A stretch of DNA of 64,000 bases from Streptoverticillium olivoreticuli subsp. olivoreticuli (GTDB lineage: Bacteria > Actinomycetota > Actinomycetes > Streptomycetales > Streptomycetaceae): contig NZ_CP031455.1 in NCBI RefSeq assembly GCF_003391135.1, forward strand, positions 5,998,001 through 6,062,000. The letters run 5' to 3'. Under the pieces are notes generated by a model, which had not been told where the DNA came from, ran no database searches, and was given only the letters and a program-made list of their open reading frames with translations. Shown here one piece after another: positions 1-8,658 of the stretch. Position 1 is the first letter of the stretch, and each line of letters begins with the position of its first letter. Made by a program: the position numbers and the translations under genes.

Positions 1-558
1 GAGCGGCGCCTTCTCCCGCAGGAGGTCGACGAACGCGCGCATCCACGCCGGGTGGTCGTTCCAGGCCCGGGCGGACACCATGTTGCCGTCCACGACGGCC
101 TCGGCGTCCACGAACGTCCCCCCGGCCATCCGCACGTCCGGCTCGCAGGCGGGCCAGGCGGCGGTCCTGCGGCCCTGGAGCACGCCCAGCGGGGCGAGGG
201 CCACCACGGCGTGGCAGATGTGCGCGACGGGCTTGTCGGCGGCGAAGAAGGCCGTGATGATCCGCTGGAAGTCGGCGTTCAGGCGCAGGAACTCGGGCGC
301 CCGGCCGCCCGGGACCACCACGGCCGCGTAGTCGGCGGGGTTCACCTGCGCGAGGGCGATGTCGGCGGGCCAGCAGTGGCCGGGCTTCTCGGTGTAGGTG
401 TCGAAGTCGGACACGAAGTCGTGCACCACGAACTGGAGCTTCTTCACGGTCGGTGCGGCGATGTCGACGTCGTAGCCCTCCTCCAGCAGGCGCTGGTAGG
501 GGTACATGACCTCCAGGTCCTCGGCGGCGTCGCCGGTGGTGATGAGGATCCTCGGCAT
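1..558 (-). CDS. DJ-1/PfpI family protein (C-terminus cut by window edge)
   Basis: 186 codons are visible, reading leftwards off the start of the window with no stop. The start ATG (558) follows GAGGAG at a good distance. The protein opens with a Rossmann-like strand (MPRILITTGDAAEDLE), has the VVVPGGRAPEF turn near residue 82, and carries the nucleophile-elbow cysteine in AHICHA (about residue 115), the hallmark of the class I glutamine amidotransferase-like DJ-1/PfpI fold. Members include proteases, glyoxalases, deglycases and chaperones, and the sequence does not decide between them. Little is probably missing, because the family is about 190-200 residues. The next gene is divergent. Confidence 0.85.
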   Translation of the reverse strand, partial: MPRILITTGDAAEDLEVMYPYQRLLEEGYDVDIAAPTVKKLQFVVHDFVSDFDTYTEKPGHCWPADIALAQVNPADYAAVVVPGGRAPEFLRLNADFQRIITAFFAADKPVAHICHAVVALAPLGVLQGRRTAAWPACEPDVRMAGGTFVDAEAVVDGNMVSARAWNDHPAWMRAFVDLLREKAPL

Positions 559-787
559 GGCTGGCGCTCCTCGGTGTCGGTTAACCCGAATATGCGCCGG
601 GGCGCGGACGGGAAAACCGGCGGGGCGCCCGTCGTCCGGTCAACGGCGCGGCGCGCCCGCCGACTTCGGGCGGGCGGCACGGGCCCGCGCGGCGGCCGTC
701 GGCGGCCCTGTGCGCCTCGCAGAGGGGCGGGCCCCCCGAGTGGCGCAAGGAATGGTGACCGACGCGCGCCGACCTCGTTGGTGGGGC

Positions 788-1078
788 ATGATCAAGCGCA
801 TTGCAGCCGCCGCCGTTCTCGCCGGCGCCGCCCTCACCATGACCGCCACCGTCGCCTCGGCCGCACCCATGCCGCATACCCCCACCTCGAACGCGGGGGA
901 GACCGTCGCCCCACCGAACATGGGGTCGATCCCGGATGCGCCGCCGACCAGCATCTCCCCGGACGGCACGAGGGAGCTGAGCAAGCTCAATCAGCTCGGT
1001 CAGGTCACCCAGGTCACCAAGGCGGCGGATCCGTTGCTGGGCCTGCTGTCGCCGATCACCGGGCTCGTGCCGGCCTGA
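788..1078 (+). CDS. Small secreted protein, function unknown
   Basis: A 96-residue protein starts with a clear Sec signal peptide: MIKR, then an Ala/Leu-rich core, with cleavage predicted after VASAA near residue 27. The mature part is short, Pro/Thr/Ser-rich at first and then has a hydrophobic tail ending GLLSPITGLVPA. There is no cysteine or catalytic motif. The start is uncertain: an in-frame ATG at 752 would add 12 residues, and neither has a strong Shine-Dalgarno sequence. A perfect 15-bp hairpin follows the stop. I do not recognise a family; it looks like one of the many small exported Streptomyces proteins. Confidence 0.6.
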   Translation: MIKRIAAAAVLAGAALTMTATVASAAPMPHTPTSNAGETVAPPNMGSIPDAPPTSISPDGTRELSKLNQLGQVTQVTKAADPLLGLLSPITGLVPA

Positions 1079-1095
1079 CCCCGGACACCCCGGCC

Positions 1096-1142
1096 CACGA
1101 ACGCCGGTACGAGCCGAGACCCGGCCCGTACCGGCGTTCGTG
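1096..1142. terminator. Bidirectional terminator, 15-bp perfect stem
   Basis: Arms 1096-1110 and 1128-1142 (CACGAACGCCGGTAC and its complement) are perfectly complementary around a 17-nt loop. The hairpin lies between the convergent small secreted protein gene and maf, and has no U-tract, as is usual in Streptomyces. Confidence 0.85.
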
Positions 1143-1164
1143 CTGCGGTCTCACCCGCGCGGTG

Positions 1165-1767
1165 TCACACCCACAGGTCCGTGATCGGGGTGTCCAGGTC
1201 GGCCAGGAGCCGGCGCAGCAGCGGGAGCGACAGGCCGATGACGTTGCCGTGGTCGCCGTCGATGCCCTCGACGAAGGGCGCGGACCGGCCGTCGAGGGTG
1301 AAGGCGCCCGCGACGTGCAGCGGTTCGCCGGAGGCCACGTACGCGGCGATCTCGGCGTCGGTCGGCTCGCCGAACCGCACGGTCGTGGAGGCCGTCGCCG
1401 AGGTGCTCCGCCCGGTGGCCGTATCGATCACGCAGTGGCCCGTCCGCAGCACGCCCGAGCGGCCGCGCATCGACTTCCAGCGGGCCGTGGCGTCCTCGGC
1501 GTCCGCCGGCTTGCCGAGCGCCCGGCCGTCCAGCTCCAGCACCGAGTCGCAGCCGACGACCAGCGCTCCCGCCGCCTCCGCCCGCGCGGCGACCGCCCCG
1601 GCCTTGGCCTCGGCGAGGACCCGGGCGAGCTCGGCGGGGGTCGGGGCGGTGATCGCGTCCTCGTCCACCCCGCTGACGATCACCTCGGGCGCGAGCCCCG
1701 CGTTGCGGAGCAGCCCGAGGCGGGCGGGGGACTGGGAGGCGAGGACGAGGCGGCGCTGAGCGGTCAT
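1165..1767 (-). CDS. maf: Maf-like nucleoside triphosphate pyrophosphatase
   Basis: 200 residues, the normal Maf length. The N-terminus LVLASQSPARLGLLRNAG is the Maf signature loop that binds the nucleotide, and VVGCDSVLELDGRALGKP carries the conserved Asp and Lys-Pro of the active site. Maf proteins hydrolyse non-canonical or canonical NTPs to the NMP and pyrophosphate and are linked to cell-division arrest; they are cytoplasmic. The gene starts 28 bp downstream of the penicillin-binding protein gene on the same strand, so the two could be co-transcribed. It ends at a shared terminator with the gene to the left. Confidence 0.92.
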   Translation of the reverse strand: MTAQRRLVLASQSPARLGLLRNAGLAPEVIVSGVDEDAITAPTPAELARVLAEAKAGAVAARAEAAGALVVGCDSVLELDGRALGKPADAEDATARWKSMRGRSGVLRTGHCVIDTATGRSTSATASTTVRFGEPTDAEIAAYVASGEPLHVAGAFTLDGRSAPFVEGIDGDHGNVIGLSLPLLRRLLADLDTPITDLWV

Positions 1768-1795
1768 CCCGCCATCGTAGAGGGGCCCCGGCGGG

Positions 1796-3262
1796 CTACT
1801 TCTTGAGCACGGCCTGCATGACGCTCTTGGCGATGGGGCCCGCGAGGCCGCCGCCGGAGATCTCCTCGCGGTCGATGCCCGAGCCCTCCGGGTCGATGAA
1901 GACGGCGACCGCGACCGGCGAACCGTCGCCCTGCTTGGCGTAGGAGACGAACCAGGCGTACGGCAGCTTCTCGTTGTTGACGCCGTGCTGCGCGGTGCCG
2001 GTCTTGGCGCCGACGGTGACGCCGTCGATCAGGGCCTTCTTGCCGGTGCCGTTCTCGGCGGTGTTCTCCATCATCGACTGCACCTTGCGCGCGGTGTCGG
2101 CGGAGACGGCCTGCTCCATCACCTCGGGCTTGTGCTTCTCCAGGACACTGAGGTCGGGTCCGCGCAGCTCCTCCACCATGTAGGGCTTCATCAGCTTGCC
2201 GTCGTTGGCGAGCCCGGCGGTCATCATGGCGATCTGGAGCGGGGTGCTGTCGAGGCTGCCCTGGCCCATGCCGGTCAGCGCGGTCTGCGGGCGGTCGAGC
2301 TTCTTGGGGTAGATGCTCTCGACGGCCCGGACGGGGATGTCCACCTTGGGGTTGTTGAACCCGAACTTCTCCGCCGTCTCGCGCATCTTGTCGACGCCCA
2401 GCTTGTCCGCGAGGTCGAGGAAGACGTTGTTGCACGACCACTGGAGGCCGGACTTCAGCGAGCCCTTGTCGCAGTCCGGGGTCTGCACGTCGTTGCGGAC
2501 GTAGGTCGTGGTGTTGGGGAGCCTGTACGGGGTGGGGGCGTCGCCCTTGGCGTTGATGTCGGAGACGACACCGTGCTCCAGGGCCGCCGCCGCGGTGAGG
2601 ATCTTGAAGGTGGAGCCCGGCGGGTAGCGGTCCTTCAGCGCTCGGTTGAGCAGCGGCTTGTTCTTGTCGGCCTCCAGCTTCTTCCAGGCGTCCGAGTCCT
2701 TGGTCCGGTCACCGGCGAAGACCGACGGGTCGTAGGAGGGGGTCGAGGCGAGGGCCAGGACCTTGCCGGTGCGCGGGTCCAGGGCGACGACGGCGCCCTT
2801 GTACTTGCCGAGGCCCTCGTAGGCCGCCTTCTGCGCCTTGGGGTCGATGGTGGTGACCACGTCGCCGCCGCGCGGCTTCTTGCCGGTGAGCAGGTCGGTG
2901 GTGTGCTGGAAGAGGAGCTTGTCGTCGCGGCCGCTCAGCAGCTTGTCGTTGAGGTTCTCCAGCTGCGAGCTGAGGTAGATCTGCGAGGAGTAGCCCGTGA
3001 CGGGGGCGTACATCTCGCCGTCCTTGTAGGTCCGCTTGTACTTGAGATCGCCGCTGTTGGTCTCGACGGAGCCGGTGACGGCCTCTCCGCCGACGATGAT
3101 GTTTCCGCGGGGCTGGGAGAAGGTGGCGATCTTCGTGCGCCGGTTGTGCTCGTTGTCGGAGAGTTCGTTGCCGCGCACGAACTGGAGCAGGGTCGCCTGC
3201 GCCAGCAGGGCGAGCACCAGCACTCCGACGAAGACGGATATGTGACGCACGGGTTTGTTCAT
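1796..3262 (-). CDS. Class B penicillin-binding protein (peptidoglycan transpeptidase, PbpA type)
   Basis: 488 residues. One N-terminal membrane anchor (about residues 6-28) precedes the dimerisation region and a penicillin-binding domain with all three active-site motifs: STFK in YPPGSTFK (near 217), SCN in WSCNN (near 276) and KTG in AKTGTAQ (near 425). The enzyme should cross-link septal or lateral peptidoglycan outside the membrane. The ATG at 3262 was chosen over a GTG at 3274 because GGGAG directly abuts that GTG and is better placed for the ATG. An inverted repeat lies about 30 bp upstream. It is one of several PbpA/FtsI-like proteins expected in Streptomyces. Confidence 0.93.
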   Translation of the reverse strand: MNKPVRHISVFVGVLVLALLAQATLLQFVRGNELSDNEHNRRTKIATFSQPRGNIIVGGEAVTGSVETNSGDLKYKRTYKDGEMYAPVTGYSSQIYLSSQLENLNDKLLSGRDDKLLFQHTTDLLTGKKPRGGDVVTTIDPKAQKAAYEGLGKYKGAVVALDPRTGKVLALASTPSYDPSVFAGDRTKDSDAWKKLEADKNKPLLNRALKDRYPPGSTFKILTAAAALEHGVVSDINAKGDAPTPYRLPNTTTYVRNDVQTPDCDKGSLKSGLQWSCNNVFLDLADKLGVDKMRETAEKFGFNNPKVDIPVRAVESIYPKKLDRPQTALTGMGQGSLDSTPLQIAMMTAGLANDGKLMKPYMVEELRGPDLSVLEKHKPEVMEQAVSADTARKVQSMMENTAENGTGKKALIDGVTVGAKTGTAQHGVNNEKLPYAWFVSYAKQGDGSPVAVAVFIDPEGSGIDREEISGGGLAGPIAKSVMQAVLKK

Positions 3263-3290
3263 GTTGTGACGCACTCCCGGAATCGCGGCA

Positions 3291-3312
3291 ATTCACTGGG
3301 GATGACGTGAAT
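3291..3312. promoter_or_regulatory. Inverted repeat upstream of the penicillin-binding protein gene
   Basis: ATTCAC (3291-3296) and GTGAAT (3307-3312) are inverted around a 10-bp spacer, and the similarity extends outward to GGCA/TGCC with one extra base. It lies about 30 bp upstream of the ATG at 3262 and could be an operator. No regulator is recognised. Confidence 0.35.
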
Positions 3313-3365
3313 GCCGTGTTTTCGGTTGCAGATGCGCCGGGGCCGGGCGTGTCGCCCGGGGTGCG

Positions 3366-3497
3366 TCAGGGGCTCAGCCCGAGCAGGACGAACAGCGCCA
3401 CCACGCCGATGGCCAGCACGAAGCCCGCCCGGCGGAGCATCGCCTGGACTTCGCGCAGCTCCTCGGGAGGCTCTTCGGGCGGGTCCGACCACAGCAT
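3366..3497 (-). CDS. Very short single-pass membrane protein (MmpB-like)
   Basis: A 43-residue frame begins MLWSDPPEEPPEELREVQ and ends in one transmembrane helix, FVLAIGVVALFVLLGLSP. An ATG nine bases upstream (3506) would add MGA. The acidic, Pro-rich cytoplasmic head plus single helix resembles my recollection of the small morphogenic membrane protein MmpB of Streptomyces sporulation, whose gene lies beside the carboxylase genes; that assignment is from memory. A perfect 20-bp palindrome sits 34 bp upstream. The reading frame uses typical GC-rich codons, which supports it being real despite its size. Confidence 0.65.
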   Translation of the reverse strand: MLWSDPPEEPPEELREVQAMLRRAGFVLAIGVVALFVLLGLSP

Positions 3498-3530
3498 GGC
3501 TCCCATGCTGCTGCCGGACCGCCTCCGGCG

Positions 3531-3550
3531 CCTGAGTACGCGTACTCAGG
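3531..3550. promoter_or_regulatory. Perfect 20-bp palindrome upstream of the short membrane protein gene
   Basis: CCTGAGTACG is followed directly by its exact reverse complement with no spacer. The centre is 43 bp upstream of the ATG at 3497, where a promoter would lie, so a dimeric regulator is likely to bind here. The cognate factor is unknown to me. Confidence 0.5.
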
Positions 3551-3587
3551 CACGCCGGTACGAGGGTCAACTCCGGCAAAAGCCGGT

Positions 3588-3611
3588 GCCGGGCCCCGCG
3601 CGGGGCCCGGC
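3588..3611. terminator. Terminator downstream of the carboxylase operon
   Basis: GCCGGGCCCCGC is followed directly by its exact reverse complement (24 bp, all G/C). It lies just past the stop of the epsilon subunit gene on the minus strand. A second small hairpin, CCGGC-AAAA-GCCGG, sits at 3573-3586. Confidence 0.7.
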
Positions 3612-3622
3612 GGGAGGAGCGC

Positions 3623-3829
3623 TCAGGCGGGCCAGTACGACGTCCGCCAGGAGCGCGGCCCCGGGCGGGGCGTGCGCCGGGCGGTGACCCGGCGGGCCGG
3701 GTCGGCCCACTCCGTGCGGGCGGAGCCCTCCGGCGTGGCGGTCGCCCGGGCCGCCGCGCGGGCCTGGACCACCGCCAGGGCGGCGGCCAGCTCCTCGGGG
3801 GTCGGGTTGCCCCGTACGACCTTGATCAT
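3623..3829 (-). CDS. Acyl-CoA carboxylase epsilon subunit (PccE/AccE type)
   Basis: 68 residues. The pattern MIKVVRGNPTPEELAALA-like N-terminus, a central WADPARR segment and the C-terminal PGPRSWRTSYWPA are diagnostic of the small actinobacterial epsilon subunit. Epsilon subunits bridge the biotinylated alpha chains and the carboxyltransferase beta hexamer and stimulate activity; they have no catalytic residues. The ATG at 3829 was chosen because GAGGAG lies seven bases upstream; a longer frame to 3874 lacks support. It follows pccB by 56 bp on the same strand, which fixes its partner. Confidence 0.88.
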   Translation of the reverse strand: MIKVVRGNPTPEELAAALAVVQARAAARATATPEGSARTEWADPARRVTARRTPRPGPRSWRTSYWPA

Positions 3830-3885
3830 GGTCAGCTCCTCGACGGCGTGTCGTTTCTCCGGCGGCTCCGGCACGGCCCGGCCGC

Positions 3886-5493
3886 CTACAGCGGGATGTT
3901 GCCGTGCTTCTTGGGCGGCAGGCTCTCGCGCTTGTCCCGCAGCGCCCGCAGCCCGCGCACGATGTGGGCGCGCGTCTCGTGCGGCATGATCACCGCGTCG
4001 ACGTAGCCGCGCTCGGCGGCCGCGTACGGGTTGAGCAGCGTGTCCTCGTAGTCGGCGATGAGCTTCGCGCGCAGCTCCTCCTGCTCCTCCGGGGTGTCCG
4101 CGGCCGCGATCGTCCTGCGGTGCAGGATGTTGACCGCGCCCTGGGCGCCCATGACCGCGATCTGGGCGGTGGGCCAGGCGAGGTTGAGGTCCGCGCCGAG
4201 GTGCTTGGAGCCCATGACGTCGTACGCCCCGCCGAACGCCTTGCGGGTGATCACCGTGATCAGCGGGACCGTGGCCTCGGCGTAGGCGTAGATCAGCTTG
4301 GCGCCGCGCCGGATGATGCCGTTGTACTCCTGGTCGGTGCCCGGGAGGAAGCCCGGCACGTCCACGAAGGTGAGCACCGGGATGTTGAAGGCGTCGCAGG
4401 TCCGGACGAACCGGGCCGCCTTCTCGCTCGCGTTGATGTCCAGACAGCCGGCGAACTGGAGGGGCTGGTTGGCGACGACGCCCACCGGGTGGCCCTCGAC
4501 CCGGCCGAAGCCCGTGAGCATGTTCGGGGCGAACAGCGCCTGGGTCTCCAGGAACTCGCCGTCGTCCAGCACGTGTTCGATCGCGGTGTGCATGTCGTAC
4601 GGCTGGTTGGCCGAGTCCGGGATCAGGGTGTCGAGCTCGCGGTCGGTGTCCGACAGCTCCAGGTCCGCCTCCTCGGGGAAGGCGGGCGGCTCGGAGAGGT
4701 TGTTGGACGGGAGGTAGGACAGCAGCGCCTTGACGTACTCGATGGCGTCCTTCTCGTCACCCGCCATGTGGTGCGCCACGCCCGAGGTGGTGTTGTGCGT
4801 ACGGGCGCCGCCCAGCTCCTCGAAGCCGACGTCCTCGCCGGTGACGGTCTTGATGACGTCCGGGCCCGTGATGAACATGTGCGAGGTCTGATCGACCATC
4901 ACCGTGAAGTCGGTGATCGCGGGGGAGTAGACCGCGCCGCCCGCGCAGGGGCCGACGATCAGGGAGATCTGCGGGACCACCCCGGAGGCGTGCACATTGC
5001 GGCGGAAGATCTCGGCGAACAGACCGAGGGCGACCACGCCCTCCTGAATCCGCGCGCCGCCACCGTCGTTGATGCCGACGACCGGGCAGCCGTTCTTCAG
5101 TGCGAAGTCCATGACCTTGACGATCTTCTCGCCGTAGACCTCGCCGAGCGAACCGCCGAAGATCGTGAAGTCCTGGGAGTAGACGCAGATCGTCCGGCCG
5201 TCGACGGTGCCGTAGCCGGTGACGACGCCGTCCCCGTACGGCCGGTTCTTCTCGATGCCGAAGTTGGTCGAGCGGTGCCGGGCGAACTCGTCCAGCTCGA
5301 CGAAGGAACCTTCATCCAGCAGCAGTCCGATGCGCTCGCGGGCCGTCAACTTGCCTTTGGCGTGCTGCTTCTCCACCGCCCGCGCGGAGCCCGCGTGCGT
5401 CGCCTCCTCGATCCGGCGCTGGAGGTCCGCGAGCTTGCCCGCGGTGGTGTGGATGTCGATATCGGATCCACGGGTGGTGTCTGGCTCGGACAT
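3886..5493 (-). CDS. pccB: Acyl-CoA (propionyl-CoA) carboxylase beta subunit
   Basis: 535 residues, the usual carboxyltransferase length. The N-terminal half holds the acyl-CoA-binding domain (GGGARIQEGVVAL, near residue 145) and the C-terminal half the carboxybiotin domain with the oxyanion-hole glycines (KAFGGAYDVMGSKHLG). The end KKHGNIPL is the family's conserved tail. The protein transfers the carboxyl group from biotin on the alpha chain to propionyl- or acetyl-CoA, giving methylmalonyl-CoA or malonyl-CoA for lipids and polyketides. The divergent biotin ligase gene next door fits, since it biotinylates the alpha subunit. No alpha subunit lies in this window. Confidence 0.95.
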   Translation of the reverse strand: MSEPDTTRGSDIDIHTTAGKLADLQRRIEEATHAGSARAVEKQHAKGKLTARERIGLLLDEGSFVELDEFARHRSTNFGIEKNRPYGDGVVTGYGTVDGRTICVYSQDFTIFGGSLGEVYGEKIVKVMDFALKNGCPVVGINDGGGARIQEGVVALGLFAEIFRRNVHASGVVPQISLIVGPCAGGAVYSPAITDFTVMVDQTSHMFITGPDVIKTVTGEDVGFEELGGARTHNTTSGVAHHMAGDEKDAIEYVKALLSYLPSNNLSEPPAFPEEADLELSDTDRELDTLIPDSANQPYDMHTAIEHVLDDGEFLETQALFAPNMLTGFGRVEGHPVGVVANQPLQFAGCLDINASEKAARFVRTCDAFNIPVLTFVDVPGFLPGTDQEYNGIIRRGAKLIYAYAEATVPLITVITRKAFGGAYDVMGSKHLGADLNLAWPTAQIAVMGAQGAVNILHRRTIAAADTPEEQEELRAKLIADYEDTLLNPYAAAERGYVDAVIMPHETRAHIVRGLRALRDKRESLPPKKHGNIPL

Positions 5494-5626
5494 CGGGATG
5501 CGGCTCCTGCTCGTCCAGAGGGGGCTGACTGGGCTACCGGTTCGTAGCGTATCCGCGTGGATGCGCTACGGCACTGCGTCGTTGGCCACACCCGTCACTC
5601 GCCGACCGCCTCCTATGGTGGCTCCT

Positions 5627-6496
5627 ATGACGCCCTCCGACACCTCCGGCAACCGCTGGTCCGACCTGGACCGCCCGCCCCTCAACACCCCCGCGCTCCG
5701 GCGCGGACTGCTGCGGCCCGACGGGCTGTGGACCTCCCTGGACGTGGTCGCCCGGACCGGGTCGACCAACTCGGACCTGGTCGCCGCCGCCGCGTCCGGC
5801 GCGGCGAAGGAAGGCGCGGTGCTGGTCGCCGAGGAACAGTCCGCCGGGCGCGGGCGGCTGGACCGTACCTGGTCGGCGCCGCCGCGCTCCGGGCTGTTCT
5901 TCTCCGTCCTCCTCACCCCGGGCCCCGGCGTGCCCGCCGGGCTCTGGGGCTGGCTGCCGCTGCTCGCCGGTGTGGCGACGGCGACCGCGCTCTCCCGGGC
6001 CGCGGGCGTCGACACCGCCCTGAAGTGGCCCAACGACCTGCTGGTCACCGTCGACGGCGCCGAGCGCAAGGCCGGCGGCATCCTCGCCGAGCGCGCCGGT
6101 GACAGCGTTGTCGTGGGCATCGGGCTCAACGTCTCCCTGCGCGCCGACGAACTGCCCGTGCCGACGGCCGGTTCGCTGGCCCTGGCCGGAGCGCACTCCG
6201 TGGACCGCGACCCACTGCTGCGGGCCGTGCTCCGCTCCCTGGAGGAGTGGTACGGCGAGTGGCGGCGCGCCGGGGGCGACCCCGGCGCGTGCCGTCTCCA
6301 GGAGGCGTACGCGGCGGGCTGCGCCACGCTCGGCCGCACCGTACGGGCCGAACTGCCCGGCGGGCGCGAGCTCGTCGGGGAGGCTGTGGCCGTGGACGGG
6401 GACGGCCGGCTGGTGCTGGCGACGGGCGGCGGGGTGCGGCAGCCGGTGGGCGCGGGCGACATCGTTCACCTACGGCCCGCGCTGTCGGAAGAGTGA
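5627..6496 (+). CDS. birA: Biotin--[acetyl-CoA-carboxylase] ligase
   Basis: 289 residues. It has the ligase motifs GSTNSDL (about residue 46), AGRGRLDRTW (biotinyl-5'-AMP loop) and KWPNDLL, followed by a C-terminal SH3-like domain (AGDIVHLRP). There is no N-terminal winged helix, so this is a monofunctional enzyme and not a repressor. It activates biotin with ATP and attaches it to the carrier lysine of carboxylases. The ATG at 5627 was chosen; an ATG at 5615 is possible. It is divergent from pccB with a short shared promoter region and 91 bp upstream of the cyclase gene. Confidence 0.93.
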   Translation: MTPSDTSGNRWSDLDRPPLNTPALRRGLLRPDGLWTSLDVVARTGSTNSDLVAAAASGAAKEGAVLVAEEQSAGRGRLDRTWSAPPRSGLFFSVLLTPGPGVPAGLWGWLPLLAGVATATALSRAAGVDTALKWPNDLLVTVDGAERKAGGILAERAGDSVVVGIGLNVSLRADELPVPTAGSLALAGAHSVDRDPLLRAVLRSLEEWYGEWRRAGGDPGACRLQEAYAAGCATLGRTVRAELPGGRELVGEAVAVDGDGRLVLATGGGVRQPVGAGDIVHLRPALSEE

Positions 6497-6587
6497 GCTA
6501 CGGCACACCTGTCGTATCGTTGTGCCCGGAACCTAAGCGAGCAGTGATCGGCAGGGCAGTGCGCACGGAACTGACAGGGGGCGGGCG

Positions 6588-7784
6588 GTGACCGCCGACG
6601 GTGGGGGAACCTCCCGTGCCGTTGAGGCCACGGGTGACGACGGTGCCGCGCACGGGAACGCCGGGGGAGCCGAGGGCGACACCGGCCGGTCCGGCGCGGG
6701 CGGCGGCGCGGAGAACACCGGCCGCGCGGCCGCCAAGGGTGTCGAGGAGTACGGCGACGAGGGCGGCGACCCCATCGCCCTGCGGCTGGAAGCGCTGATC
6801 CTCGGCGCCGAGCGCCGCTACACCCCCTTCCAGGCCGCGCGCGCGGCCGGCGTCTCCATGGACCTGGCCTCCCGCTTCTGGCGCGCCATGGGCTTCGCCG
6901 ACATCGGCCAGGCCCGCGCGCTGACCGAGGCGGACGTCCTCGCCCTGCGGCGCCTCGCCGGCCTGGTCGAGGCCGGGCTGCTCAGCGAGCCGATGGCCGT
7001 GCAGGTCGCCCGCTCCACCGGGCAGACCACGGCCCGGCTCGCCGACTGGCAGATCGACTCCTTCCTGGAGGGCCTGACCGAGCCTCAGGAACCGGGCATG
7101 ACCCGGACGGAGATCACCTATCCGCTGGTCGAGCTGCTGCTGCCGGAGCTGGAGGAGTTCCTCATCTACGTCTGGCGGCGCCAGCTCGCCGCCGCCACCG
7201 GCCGCGTCGTCCAGGCCCAGGACGACGCGGAGATGGTCGACCGGCGCCTCGCCGTGGGCTTCGCCGACCTCGTGGGCTTCACCCGCCTGACGCGCCGTCT
7301 GGAGGAGGAGGAGCTGGGCGAGCTGGTCGAGGCGTTCGAGACCACCGCCGCCGACCTCGTGGCCGCGCACGGCGGCCGGCTGATCAAGACCCTCGGCGAC
7401 GAGGTGCTCTACGCGGCCGACGACGCGGGCACCGCCGCCGAGATCGGTCTGCGGCTGATCGAGACCATGACCCACGACGAGACGATGCCCGAACTCCGCG
7501 TCGGCATCGCCTTCGGCACCGTCACGACCCGCATGGGCGACGTCTTCGGCACGACCGTGAACCTGGCCTCCCGGCTGACGTCGATAGCGCCGAAGGACGC
7601 CGTCCTCGTCGACAGCGCCTTCGCCGAGGAACTGGCCCGCAGCGGCGACGCCCCGAAGTCGGAGGCGGAGGTGGGGCCGGAGGCGGACGACCAGTACCGG
7701 TTCGCGCTCCAGCCGATGTGGCAGCGGCCGGTGCGAGGCCTGGGCGTGGTGGAACCCTGGCTGCTCACCCGCAGGGGCGGCTGA
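6588..7784 (+). CDS. cya: Class III adenylate cyclase
   Basis: 398 residues from a GTG. The first 50 residues are Gly/Ala-rich and low-complexity. A middle region (about 60-200) includes a putative helix-turn-helix-like segment (FQAARAAGVSMDLASRFWRA). The C-terminal catalytic domain starts near 220 with VGFADLVGFTRL (first metal Asp) and KTLGDEVLYA (second metal Asp), then FGTTVNLASRL with the transition-state Asn and Arg. It makes cAMP, which in Streptomyces controls germination and development. There is no membrane segment, so it is cytosolic. The low-complexity head makes the start less certain. Confidence 0.92.
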   Translation: MTADGGGTSRAVEATGDDGAAHGNAGGAEGDTGRSGAGGGAENTGRAAAKGVEEYGDEGGDPIALRLEALILGAERRYTPFQAARAAGVSMDLASRFWRAMGFADIGQARALTEADVLALRRLAGLVEAGLLSEPMAVQVARSTGQTTARLADWQIDSFLEGLTEPQEPGMTRTEITYPLVELLLPELEEFLIYVWRRQLAAATGRVVQAQDDAEMVDRRLAVGFADLVGFTRLTRRLEEEELGELVEAFETTAADLVAAHGGRLIKTLGDEVLYAADDAGTAAEIGLRLIETMTHDETMPELRVGIAFGTVTTRMGDVFGTTVNLASRLTSIAPKDAVLVDSAFAEELARSGDAPKSEAEVGPEADDQYRFALQPMWQRPVRGLGVVEPWLLTRRGG

Positions 7785-7863
7785 CGGCTCGCCCCCGCTC
7801 TGGACATCTCCTCGGCGGGCGAAGATCCTTGCGAAAGGTTCACGGTCGTTAACAGGAGGTCGC

Positions 7864-8658
7864 ATGAGTGAGCAGCGCTTCGGCGAATGGATCCGGATCC
7901 AGCGGCACGGCCACGTCGCCGAGCTCGTACTCGACCGCCCCAAGGCCATGAACGCCGTCTCCACCGAGATGGGCCGCCGCATCGCGGAGGCCACCGCGGC
8001 CCTCGCCGCCGACCCCTCGGTGCGGGTCGTCGTGCTCACGTCCACGCACGAGCGCGCGTTCTGCGTCGGGGCCGACCTCAAGGAGCGCAACTCCTTCACC
8101 GACGCCGACCTCGCGCGGCAGCGCCCGCACGCCCGCGCCGCGTACACCGGCGTGCTGGAGCTGCCGATGCCGACCGTCGCGGCGGTGCACGGGTTCGCTC
8201 TGGGCGGCGGGTTCGAACTGGCCCTGTCCTGCGATGTGATCGTGGCCGACAGCACGGCCGTGGTGGGCCTGCCCGAGGTGTCGGTCGGGGTGATCCCGGG
8301 CGGCGGCGGCACACAGCTGCTGCCCCGCCGCGTCGGCGCCGCGCGGGCGGCCGAACTGATCTTCACGGCGCGGCGGGTACCGGCCGCGGAGGCCCATGAC
8401 CTGGGCCTGGTGGACCAGCTCGTACCGGAGGGCGAGGACCGTGCGTCGGCGCTGGCGCTGGCCGCGAGCATGGCGGCGAACTCCCCTGTGGGCCTGCGCG
8501 CGGCGAAGCGGGCGCTGCGGCTGGGCCATGGCCTGGACCTCCGCACGGGGCTGGAGGTCGAGGACGCGGCTTGGCGCACGGTGGCCTTCTCGGGCGACCG
8601 GGTGGAGGGAGTAGCGGCATTCAACGAGCGACGCCCGCCGGAGTGGCCGGGGGAGTAG
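7864..8658 (+). CDS. Enoyl-CoA hydratase/isomerase family protein
   Basis: 264 residues, a full-length crotonase fold. The oxyanion hole is formed by AFCVGADLKERN and GGGFELALSCD, and the catalytic glutamates are expected in the second of these and in LPEVSVGVIPGGGG. The enzyme probably hydrates a 2-enoyl-CoA in beta-oxidation or branched-chain amino acid breakdown; substrate is not decidable. A strong AGGAGG lies just upstream of the ATG. The 3' part uses mostly G-ending codons and the gene is followed immediately by a dispersed inverted repeat. Confidence 0.9.
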   Translation: MSEQRFGEWIRIQRHGHVAELVLDRPKAMNAVSTEMGRRIAEATAALAADPSVRVVVLTSTHERAFCVGADLKERNSFTDADLARQRPHARAAYTGVLELPMPTVAAVHGFALGGGFELALSCDVIVADSTAVVGLPEVSVGVIPGGGGTQLLPRRVGAARAAELIFTARRVPAAEAHDLGLVDQLVPEGEDRASALALAASMAANSPVGLRAAKRALRLGHGLDLRTGLEVEDAAWRTVAFSGDRVEGVAAFNERRPPEWPGE

